Positions 8,798-15,560 of a stretch of 20,514 nt of DNA are shown here, one piece after another (within the stretch, counting starts at the first letter, position 1; each line of letters begins with the position of its first letter). This DNA comes from Dunaliella salina (lineage: Eukaryota; Chlorophyta; Chlorophyceae; Chlamydomonadales; Dunaliellaceae): NCBI GenBank assembly GCA_002284615.2, contig MU069502.1:97199-117712 (forward strand), given 5' to 3'. The notes under the pieces are model-generated. The model did no database searches. It was not told where the DNA came from and saw only the letters and a list, made by a program, of their open reading frames with translations. The position numbers and the translations under genes were made by a program.

Positions 8798-9130
8798 ATG
8801 GAACATGAAGAACATAACTTCATTGGCATGCCTCAATGTGACACATGCCAGCGCACATATCACTGGACATGCCTACTGCACCACAACCTCTGCACCCCAT
8901 CACAGCGCATCCAGGCAGACCAAATGTCCACTTGGGAATGCCCTTCTTGCACTCACCTTACTAATTCTCAATAAAGACTGCGGACCAGGACAGCAGAAGA
9001 AACAGAAATGGTCAAAGTCACCTGGCAGCCCACTTGGGAACCAACTTCTATGCTCCTTGAACATCCAGATTTCAAGGAGCATGTCCACAGATTCGAGCAA
9101 TCTCATACAGACAACTTTTTTTCTCCACAA
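8798..9130 (+). pseudogene. LINE-B1 segment 5: PHD finger and chromodomain-like segment
   Basis: In one frame, CDTCQRTYHWTC (8837-8872) then W-E-C-P-S-C (8933-8951) gives C-x2-C-x4-H-x2-C ... W-x-C-x2-C. These are the last six zinc ligands, and the signature Trp, of a C4HC3 PHD finger. The first Cys pair is not found in frame, so the domain is incomplete. A TAA follows at 8972-8974. The same frame then reads VTWQPTWEPTSMLLEHPDF (about 9014-9070), which resembles the end of a chromodomain (the 'TWEP...L' turn and the C-terminal helix ending in FE). Both domains bind histone tails in other proteins and could guide integration to certain chromatin. PHD fingers are known in some LINEs; the chromodomain call is weaker and rests on the TWEP motif alone. 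Confidence 0.6.
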
Positions 9131-10047
9131 CGACATTCACCACCTGCTGAAGACACTGTAGGCAACCTCACTCGTCAAGGTATTGAGGGAGCCACACAGT
9201 CTCCAAACAGGCACTGGCTCACAACCCAGGGCCACCCCATGCGCAACAAGGCACGCTTTGACCTCGAGAATACTAATCCCCTGACAGACATCATACCAAC
9301 AAAAAGATGTGAAATTTGGCTGAGAAATGTGGATCTCATGGTACCAGGATCCAACAAGGATACTTATGAACAACCCAAATTTCTCTTGCATTCACCACTC
9401 AAGCTGCATGCATTTATGACACCAAAGGAAAATGGGCAGGCATTACCACCCCTCACCGTCTTCAAATTCTGCTTCAAGCATACAGTGCGGCCAGGCAAGC
9501 TGGTCTACACACTTCAATTCAGCCCCCTGTAAAAAATGAAGCAACAGAAATTATGGGTCTTCTAGACAGGTACACTTCCCACCTTGGAAAAGGCAAACAA
9601 AAAATAAAAGAGTCCAATTCTTTGCGCACGCCAGTTAACATTCTTACAGCTCTCACACGCTGTGCGCTTGTTACCCAAGAAAAACTTACGAGGCCCCTTG
9701 ATTATGACACGCACTTAAAAGCATACTGGAGCCCTCTTGCTCGAGACAGAGTTTTTGGGGCCAACACTGATGTGTTTGGAACAAAATTTACAGGGTTCTC
9801 CTTTTACCACCCTGCCAAAGTTGACAAATTCATCTACTACCTTGTCATGCATGCCCTGTCTTCAATCACCAGCACAACTACCCCAACGGTCGCCTTCATG
9901 CGCCTCCCCAGCCAGATGGGATGGACCAAAAAAAGATACATGCGCTGGTTCACATGTTACCCAGACCATGCCATAATCCTAGCCAAATTCCCCTCAGGAA
10001 GTCTAAGATTCCAGCCACCCCAAGCCTACCTACAAGGAGTCAGTTAG
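9131..10047 (+). pseudogene. LINE-B1 segment 6: methyltransferase-like region
   Basis: The frame to 9405 contains NTNPLTDIIPTKRCEIWLR. A frameshift near 9400 leads into a frame open to 10047. It includes CIYDTKGKWAGITTPHRL, then AYWSPLARDRVFGAN (about 9720-9765), FTGFSFYHP, AFMRLPSQM and a C-terminal FPSGSLRFQPP. From memory, this pattern ('W...RD..FGA', 'G.S..NP', 'aF.LP', 'iP...F.F..P') resembles adenine-methyltransferase-like domains associated with green-algal retroelements. The motif IV position reads YHP rather than NP(P/E)(F/Y), so Asn may be lost to His. This is a recognition by pattern, not by alignment; an unknown LINE-specific domain is the alternative. Proposed substrate: DNA or RNA adenine, unproven. 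Confidence 0.4.
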
Positions 10048-10350
10048 TAACTCCTTTTGCTCCTCCTGAAAAAAATATGAAACACATGCAACTTATTGCC
10101 ATTTGGAACAATGAGGGGAAGCAAAAGCACTTCCATAATAACCCAAATTGGCTTGAGGATTTAAAACAAGAGATCCAGGTAGGAAACTGGTACCACAGAA
10201 GCAGTCAACAGATTGCAGAAAATCAAAACACTACCCTCTCTTTTAAAGCACCCTGCACATTGAGGAAAAAATTTGCACTTTTGCATCATGACACGCACAA
10301 CATTTTTGAGGTCTGCAGCCAACAAAGAACCATTACACCTAACATACAAC
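10048..10350 (+). pseudogene. LINE-B1 segment 7: region between methyltransferase-like and RNase H segments
   Basis: After a frameshift near 10045 the protein continues with TPFAPPEKNMKHMQLIAIWN, then NNPNWLEDLKQEI and RKKFALLHHDTHNIF. It is open up to the start of the RNase H segment, with a stop at 10416-10418. It includes several Trp and Asn residues but no motif I can name. It may be the C-terminal part of the preceding domain. Confidence 0.45.
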
Positions 10351-10351
10351 C

Positions 10352-10860
10352 ATGCCTGCAACCCCTGCAACAAAAGATCCCAGGCTGGCGACACCTAACA
10401 TACATGGCAGTGTCTTAAAGTCCGACAACAAGAATACACAGCAGGCAGGAGCATCCTTTTTCATCCCGGAAGACACCTCCTCCTCTGAAACTGTCACCTG
10501 CACAATAAATCCCAAGGGCCATGGTCCCACTTACACTATTAACAGAGCAGAGCTCGCTGCAATTCTGATAGCTCCACAACAAGGGCACACTTCAATTGCG
10601 GCTGACAGTTCTTCAGCACTTAATCAGATTAAAAACGAGCTTTTAAAACCCATGGATATGTCCACGCACTTACATACACCACTGCTCAAAGAAAATATAG
10701 TTTGCATGAATGCTTCAGAAGGCCCTGTCCTCTTCTACAAAGCAAAGCACACAGTGGCATCCTTGGTAATGAAGGCGCAGATTCCTTGCTCATCAAGCAG
10801 CTATGCTACCTGATGAAGCAAACACCTGACTCAAGAAAAGAAAAGAAAAACTACGCAGGC
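10352..10860 (+). pseudogene. LINE-B1 segment 8: RNase H domain, catalytic Asp lost
   Basis: Two frames join to an RNase H fold. The first strand reads PNIHGSV (10397-10417), where active enzymes have a D-G-S: the first catalytic Asp is His at 10403-10405. Then AGASFFIP, INRAELAAI with the Glu at 10550-10552, and IAADSSSALNQI with the second Asp at 10604-10606. After a frameshift near 10700 the last block reads SKAHSGILGNEGAD (10741-10782), with the His and the final Asp intact. RNase H removes RNA from the RNA:cDNA hybrid and is found in several LINE clades downstream of the RT. The Asp change and the frameshift make this copy inactive. Confidence 0.85.
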
Positions 10861-10979
10861 AGTGAAAACACTCCTCAACCAGGCTCCTCAACCAGGCAGA
10901 AACTCCTTTCTTCCAGCTCTCTTAGCTTGCTGCATCTATCACAGATCATAGCTCTTGCACAGGATACTTGCCCCTTTTA

Positions 10980-11385
10980 AACCTCCAGGACAAACTGAAA
11001 CAAGTAATACATGAAAAAACACAAATTGGGAACAGCAAATCTCAACACATATTAGTAATGCTTTCTGGCACATGAAATCTGTAACCCTCAAAGAACTAAC
11101 CAACGTTCTCAAATATCGAACAGGCACACTTTGCAATGGCAAGCATGCCAGACGCTTCAGTGGCCACCCTGGGCCTTCTCTTTGCCCTCTTTGTGGTACG
11201 CCTGATAGCACCTCCCATACCCTACTCAGGTGCACCCACAGATTGACAGAATGAATATCAATCGCCACCATCAAGCACTCAGCATCTGTGGTGAAGCAAT
11301 AAGCAAAGGAGACTTTGGATCTTACATCGTCTCTATAAATGGATGTAACACAGAGAGGCTGCGCTCCCTGAATATGGAATATTAA
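10980..11385 (+). pseudogene. LINE-B1 segment 9: CCHC knuckle and following helix
   Basis: The frame ending at 11254 reads ISNAFWHMKSV, then LKYRTGTLCNGKHARRF, then CPLCGTPDSTSHTLLRC (11183-11233): C-x2-C-x7-H-x4-C. This spacing fits the CCHC motif that precedes the restriction-like endonuclease in R2-type LINEs. A frame change at about 11250 continues the protein as INRHHQALSICGEAISKGDFG to a TAA at 11383-11385. The knuckle probably helps bind target DNA or element RNA. LINE-A has an analogous knuckle with x9 instead of x7, so the two families are distinct. Confidence 0.75.
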
Positions 11386-11432
11386 ATACTGTCCATCGAC
11401 ATATTCCACATTGGCTGTTTCCATCCAGACAA

Positions 11433-11870
11433 CCACCATACACACAGCTCAGTCGCCCTGATGGCATTATAGTTTTACCCCTTGAAGGCGGAGACTCCAC
11501 ACGTCTCCCGCAGGATATGAATCCCAGAGACAGAGATATCCACCTCATTGAGCTCAAATTTTGTTCTGACACCAAACCCAAACAAACTCTCCACACTGCG
11601 CAAAATCAGCACAAACACACCATTGAAAGCTTACGCACAAGATCTGTTTGGGGCACACACCGCAATAACAGAGTCACACTACATACCATACTAATTGGAG
11701 TTGCAGGAACTATCTTCAATCCCTACACTATTGATCCCCTCTGCAAACTTGGCCTAACCAAAGACAAAGCACACAAAACTGCCGGAGAACTCCACTATCA
11801 CGCTGTAAAGTCCCAAAAAAAAATTCACAACACCAAGAATGCCGGCAAATGGTGCCATCCAACTCAGTAA
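11433..11870 (+). pseudogene. LINE-B1 segment 10: C-terminal PD-(D/E)XK restriction-like nuclease
   Basis: The frame is open from about 11433 to the TAA at 11868-11870. It reads LSRPDGIIVLP with RPD at 11454-11462, then RDIHLIELKFC with Glu at 11550-11552 and Lys at 11556-11558, then a helix with QTLHTAQNQH. This is the PD...ExK...Q layout of the restriction-endonuclease-like fold. In R2-type LINEs the CCHC knuckle is followed by such a nuclease (RPD, then an acidic residue), which nicks the target to prime reverse transcription. Here the gap between PD and ExK is about 30 residues, longer than the 12-14 of R2. The rest (VTLHTILIGVAGTIFN) is strongly conserved in copy B2 (VTLHTILIGVGGTIYN), so the domain was under selection. 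The segment itself looks intact. Confidence 0.72.
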
Positions 11871-12104
11871 CATAAGCAATGGGGGTTTGGGGGAGGGGGC
11901 TACAGGGGAGGGCTGCGTACAGGACAGCGAGGCGCGAAACCGGACGGATGGCTGACGCTCCGCCAGGCCCTCATTAGCTGGGCTGCTCATAGCTAGCCTT
12001 CGTTTGTGGGGCTGTTAGTGCCAGTGCTAGCTGTTGAGTCTCTCCTTAATGCACGCTGGCAAGTGCCAGCGTAGGCTTTTTACTTTTTACTTTTTTTTTT
12101 TGCA
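11871..12104 (+). other. LINE-B1 3' UTR and T-rich tail
   Basis: Begins after the nuclease stop with a G-rich stretch and ends with a T-rich tail of TTTTTAC units and poly-T (12076-12101). The last part, from 'ccttaatgcacgc' through 'gcgtaggc', matches the tails of copies B2 and B3. The G-rich beginning also resembles the start of the B2 UTR ('gggggttt'). Confidence 0.7.
12053..12072 (+). other. LINE-B 3'-end hairpin, copy B1
   Basis: ACGCTGGCA and TGCCAGCGT form a perfect 9-bp stem with a two-base loop (in RNA at least one pair would open). It lies just before the T-rich tail. Equivalent hairpins with different stem bases are at 12608-12627 (minus, B2), 16372-16391 (B3) and 13281-13312 (inside the 284-bp element). 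A likely RT recognition structure. Confidence 0.7.
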
Positions 12105-12172
12105 GCCCCACTGAAATTACTGAGTCCGAACAAGGACAATTAGGGGGAGACAGCAGGCAGACAGGGCGCCTG

Positions 12173-12332
12173 TAATAGGGAGGTGGGCAGATCCCCTGCA
12201 GCACGGCCGACCAGCAGGATGTCTACCTGCAAAGGGATGCAAGCTACGGTTACGAAGGTCACCATCAACGCAAGAGGGAGCTGGGCAGATCCCAATCAGC
12301 ATGGCCAACCAGCAGGGTGTCGACCTGCAAAT
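12173..12332 (+). repeat. Tandem duplication with a 100-bp period
   Basis: Two segments of about 60 bp, 12173-12232 and 12273-12332, share 'gggcagatccc', 'ggccgaccagcagg'-like and 'gacctgcaaa'-like blocks. They read similarly in the plus frame (GQIP..., Q-Q-..., V-x-L-Q). The second unit continues into LINE-A copy A5, so the duplication may belong to that copy. Confidence 0.75.
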
Positions 12333-12545
12333 GCTGATTCCTGAGATCAATGCTCTTCTAAATTAAGACTCGACAAATTGAAAATTTTCAATTTTTGTCA
12401 GAATTGGTCTCAATTTTTGATGCTGATTGAGAATGTTTCACAAGCAGCCGACCAGCCAGAGTCTTGGGCTGTAGGGCACCCCTCGTTAACCTTGTAAACC
12501 TTCGAGCGCCCGGCCTTGTTACCTTGAGACTTGTGTTTGTGAGAT
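12282..12545 (+). pseudogene. LINE-A copy A5: last codons and 3' UTR
   Basis: The frame reads DLQMLIPEINALLN and a TAA near 12363. The DNA 'cctgagatcaatgctcttctaaattaagactc' region matches 'cctgagatccatactcatctaaataaagactc' in A4 (3710-3740). The UTR that follows, with 'ttggtctcaatttttg' and 'cagccagagtct', matches A4 at 3768-3835. It is a 5'-truncated copy holding only the 3' end. It lies between LINE-B copies B1 and B2, so LINE-A and LINE-B insertions are interleaved. Confidence 0.75.
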
Positions 12546-13021
12546 TGTTATACCAGTGGCTGTCCAGTGTTCAATCTTCCAGTCCAAAGAAAAGAAAAGA
12601 AAAGTCTACGCAAGCCAAAGGCCGCGCACATTAAGGGAAGAACCCCTAGCAAAAGTTAGAGGCCTCACCAGGAGGCCCTCCACCTAAACTAGACAAAACT
12701 AGCCTAGGAGAGAGCAAGAGACAGAACTAATGGGGATCCGGAGGATTGCTCGCCATGCCCCTGAGCGCTCGGACTCTCCTTCTTCCATCCCCAGCCGCCG
12801 CCGCGCGCCCAGCAAACCCCCTCCCAGATGCCCTCTGGAAGCAAAGTGCATGTCTAGTGTTAATGATGGTGGATAATCTTTGGATGGCATGGTCCCTGAG
12901 CTTGGATGCTAGTGATTTGGCTTTCTGTTTGGTAAGACCCAGATTTATGAGAGGTGTAATTGTTAGCTCATTGTAAATCGTGCCACCCACACCAATTAAG
13001 ATGGTATGCAAAGTTACTTTG

Positions 13022-13343
13022 TTTTTCCTGTTTGGGTTTCGAGTCAAACATGTGAGCATTCCGGTCAAGACTTCTTGTGCCATTTTCTCAGTGGTTAATT
13101 GGAGAACCTCTGCTTTCTGTGGTATTTTGCGCGCTTGTTTCTCAACAGTTGGCGCTTCTGTTCGCGTGTTTTTGAAGACATGTCTAGTTTCCGCTCAGCT
13201 GCCCTTGTAAGCGGATATAGCGATGTAATCTTACCTTGTAATCCTGGTGGGGGCGATTGTGGAAGCCCTTTCCTTAATGCACGCTCTGAGACCCCTAAAA
13301 TGCGTAGAGCGTTGGAATTTTCAATTTTTCCTGTTTTGGTTTC
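13022..13343 (+). mobile_element. 284-bp SINE-like element with 19-bp target-site duplication
   Basis: The 19-bp sequence tttttcctgtt(t/g) gggtttc-like at 13022-13040 is repeated at 13325-13343 with one mismatch. It flanks 284 bp (13041-13324) that are absent from the equivalent place in LINE-B copy B1. The right end of the element carries CCTTAATGCACGC, a stem ACGCTCT / AGAGCGT (13281-13287, 13306-13312) and GCGTAG, as in the LINE-B 3' tail. A short element sharing a LINE 3' tail and having a variable-length TSD is what a SINE mobilised by that LINE looks like. I see no clear tRNA-like A and B boxes at its left end, so its head is of unknown origin; it could also be an internally deleted LINE-B copy. 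Confidence 0.65.
13190..13243 (-). repeat. Dispersed segment R2, copy 1, starting with a donor-like GTAAG
   Basis: On the minus strand it reads CAAG|GTAAGATTACATCGC and then TATCCGC...GCTGAGCG. A second copy at 13660-13709 reads AAAAG|GTAAGTTAAGGC, then TACATCGCTGTATCC...CTGAGCG. A shorter match lies at 14274-14289. Both long copies begin right after an AAG that looks like a spliceosomal donor, so they may be related intron starts or merely fragments of one transposon. Confidence 0.5.
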
Positions 13344-13520
13344 TTAAGCTGCGTGTTTTAAGTCTATTTTATGGTGTGGGAATGTTGAGTCCGTGCACGC
13401 TCTAAAGTGATGAAGGGATTTGTGTCAGGGCAGAATTTCGATGAGGTGAATATCCCTATCTTACAGTCCACTTATGTTACCACCGGCGTAGTTGCCAGGA
13501 CCGGCCCTGATTATTCCAGT

Positions 13521-14124
13521 CTTCAACCTTTCGGGTTCTCATGTTACAGGCATTGTATGGTTCGGTTTGTTTCAGCTTGCCAAAATGCTGTCTGAATTTC
13601 CAGCACAATTTTCACCTGAATGTTATCATTTCCCACTTCTGGGTACAGGCCCCTATGTGTCCGCTCAGGTTGCAGGTGGATACAGCGATGTAGCCTTAAC
13701 TTACCTTTTCCAAAAGCGTTTCGTCAATTCCAATTTAAAGGTAATTAAACTTACAGCTAACTTTTGATTTCATGGATTTCTTTTACCACAATAACGAGCA
13801 GCCAAACTACTTTGGCAGAAGGACAAATCCCTGTGTTTTGAACAGATGACAAGGGAGGTGCAAGTCCCATCAAATGGAACATTATGATGCTACATACAGA
13901 GAAAGCAACGGGAAACTATGTAGGGAGTGAAAGCACTCCAAACATTAATTCATGAAAAGAGGGTACCAAGGTCAAGGTATCAGGACAGGCAAGAAGGAGA
14001 GTTCAATTAACAGCTGTGAAATCCTGCAGAACTTCCAACCTCTGAGGCCCATGCAGGACTTCTATGTGCATATCAGCAAATGTCATTTGCCAATGAAACT
14101 GTATTCAGAACTTTTGTGCAACAC

Positions 14125-14125
<1 letters not shown>
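13521..14125. other. No gene seen; contains repeats R2 and R1
   Basis: Holds the second R2 copy (13660-13709) and the second R1 copy (13771-13832). The remainder has no readable coding segment, and the short open frames lack any similarity or motif. It may include the decayed upstream part of LINE-B2, but I could not match it to B1. Confidence 0.4.
13771..13832. repeat. Dispersed repeat R1, copy 2
   Basis: Matches 1431-1492 in the same orientation: both hold 'catggattt', T-rich bases, 'gagcagccaaactac' and 'aagg'. Confidence 0.55.

Positions 14126-14196
<71 letters not shown>
14126..14196. repeat. (AC)n microsatellite
   Basis: About 35 uninterrupted AC units. Its strand is opposite to the GT tracts at both ends of the window. 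Confidence 0.98.
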
Positions 14197-14198
<2 letters not shown>

Positions 14199-14404
14199 GT
14201 TGGGTTTGCCCATGGCTCAGCAACACACAGATCCATGTCACAGACTGCAAGCTTGATTAATGATGAGCAACCAGAGTGGATATAGCGACGACCCCTATCT
14301 ACTACAGACTGGTTTGCGCTGATCACTTGGCATCTGTCCCTTACTACAACAGTTGATCAATCAGATACAAATGCTGATCACTGGCAATGGCGTCTGATCA
14401 ACTG

Positions 14405-14514
14405 TCATGCACATTTATGAAGCGCCATATCCACCCAAGGGTGACCATATGTAAACACCTGATAGGCAGTGGTGGTTGCTGCACATTCATGAAGCGCCAT
14501 ATACCCACCCAAGA
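14405..14514 (+). repeat. Pair of direct repeats of about 34 bp
   Basis: The sequence around 'catgaagcgccatat' occurs at about 14405-14438 and again at 14480-14513, 75 bp apart. Each copy is followed by 'cccacccaag' or a close variant. In the plus frame both read CTFMKRHI. Confidence 0.85.
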
Positions 14515-14654
14515 GTACACCACCCATGAGATTAAAGATGATTACCTAGACAAAATTCACATGAGATTTTTGAAGGACCGAGGTAATTCACTTAAAAAAA
14601 CAGTCTCTGTGGAGTTGAGACATGTGACCATGGCCATCTTTACCATTGCCCTGG

Positions 14655-15055
14655 CCAAACTCCAAGGGCGCCTGCCTTGGCCTTGTCAGCATGAGCAGCG
14701 ACAGCTGTGGCTGCTACTGCCGCTGCTGCTGCTCTCATAAGAGTGCTCACCCTGGCCTTGTCTGCTTGAGCAGCCAAAGCTATGGCTGCTGTGGCAGTTG
14801 CTCGCACAAGAGTGCAGGCCTTGGCCCTGTCCGCATGAGCTGCGACGGCTATGGCTAGTACTGCTGCTACTTTCCTACAAGAGTGCTTCCCCCGGCCTTG
14901 CCGGCTACTACTTTTCCTGCCTGCCTGCTACTCCCACAAGAATGCTCCTGCTAATACTCCTACAAGTGTGCCTGTCCTGGCCCAGTCTGCATGAGCAGCA
15001 ACAGCTATGGCTTCTGCGGCTATTGCTGCTCCTCCTACTGCTGTCCTGGTAGAGG
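14655..15055. repeat. Degenerate minisatellite, units of about 70-80 bp
   Basis: About five units, each with 'ccttgtc.gcatgagcagc', an 'agctatggct' block, a CTG-rich stretch and 'cacaagagtgc'. On the plus strand successive units read GLVSMSSDSCGC, SHKSAHPGLVCLSSQSYGCC and SHKSAGLGPVRMSCDGYG. The Cys-rich peptide is a by-product of the CTG-rich repeat. No sign of a real gene. Confidence 0.75.
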
Positions 15056-15124
15056 CTCATATTCGTTTCCCCTGAATGTCTCAAGCTCCCATGACTGCCC
15101 TGCCTGAAGTTGGCATCCAAGGTG

Positions 15125-15560
15125 CAGGCTCCCCCTTCCCTGTAACAGCGGCTCCCCCTTCCCTGTAACCATTGGATCTGCGTTATCACCCTACCCTGCA
15201 GCCATCTGTCCTGCATCCTCTTTCTTGCCTACAACCATTAGATCTGCATTCCTGCCTACCCTCTAGCCATCGCATCTGCATCCGCTCCCATCCCTGTGGC
15301 CATTGGATCTGCATTCCTTTGCTGCCCTGCAGCCATCGGATCTACATCCGATGTATACCTCAGTCAGAGGGAGGGCCTGCTGAGGAGGAGGGAGGCTCCT
15401 CATGGAGGCACAGCGGCTCCGACTCCCCTGCAACCATTGTGTGTGCACCTTCTCCCTTCCCTACCACCATCGGATGTGCATCCCTTCCCTCCTCTGCTAC
15501 CATCGAACCTGCAACCCTTCCATTCCCTGCTACCATCAGATCTGCATCAGGGGGAGGGCC
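15125..15560. repeat. Degenerate minisatellite with CCATyGGATCTGCAT core
   Basis: The core 'ccat(c/t)ggatctgcat' recurs about a dozen times at irregular spacing of roughly 30-50 bp, separated by 'ccctgc' and 'ccttccct' stretches. On the minus strand it reads as repeated DADLMVAG / DAHPMVVG units. Confidence 0.7.

Larger units (their letters stand above)
3935..12104 (+). mobile_element. LINE-B copy B1: long multidomain non-LTR retrotransposon, inactive
   Basis: One orientation and one domain order can be followed for about 8.2 kb (about 7 kb without the inserted element at 5724-6870). The order is pre-RT region, RT with motif A and FADD, linker, PHD finger, chromodomain-like segment, methyltransferase-like segment, RNase H, CCHC knuckle, PD-(D/E)XK nuclease, 3' UTR with a hairpin and a T-rich tail (12073-12104). 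No LTRs, integrase or protease are seen, so it is a LINE rather than an LTR element. Frameshifts and TAA/TGA stops show it is dead. The 5' end is unclear: I see no apurinic-type endonuclease upstream of the RT, so the copy is either 5'-truncated or relies on the C-terminal nuclease. Copies B2 (12585-13520) and B3 (16327-16427) define its 3' end. Confidence 0.8.
12846..13480 (-). pseudogene. LINE-B2 PD-(D/E)XK nuclease remnant, split by an insertion
   Basis: Read on the minus strand from 13480: DRDIHLIE, a one-base loss at the ExK lysine, then FCPDTNPFITLERARTQHSHTIK and a stop, down to about 13344. The coding continues at 13040 with NPNRKNKVTLHTILIG, then LINLGLTKQKAKSLASKLRDHAI, and ends around 12850. 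With the 303-bp insertion unit ignored, the spacing between the HTI block and VTLHT equals that in B1 residue for residue (26 positions from the His before HTI to HT). The RPD part is degraded to a short GII match. It is inactive: stops, a frameshift and an insertion. Its value is that it confirms which residues of the nuclease are conserved. Confidence 0.75.
12585..13520 (-). mobile_element. LINE-B copy B2: C-terminal nuclease region and 3' UTR, interrupted
   Basis: Minus-strand copy of the LINE-B 3' part. It is identified by the nuclease C-terminus (VTLHTILIGVGGTIYN), the upstream DRDIHLIE and FCPDTNPFITLERARTQH segments that match B1, and a 3' UTR (12585-12845) that ends in the LINE-B hairpin and a TTTTC-rich tail. 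A 284-bp element has inserted within it. The UTR tail (12585-12684) and B3 differ at about six of 72 positions compared, so these two copies are closer to each other than to B1. The 5' border is a truncation near 13520. Confidence 0.75.

Noticed and set aside
9008..9391. Minus-strand frames opposite the LINE-B1 middle region
   Set aside because: They are shadows of the plus-strand LINE protein and have no motif of their own.
3935..12104. LTR retrotransposon or endogenous virus
   Set aside because: No long terminal repeats, protease, integrase or capsid-like segment. The RT blocks (SPGPD, QGDTLSPFLF, FADD, rYLGv) are of LINE type, and a 3' UTR with a T-rich tail is shared by truncated copies.
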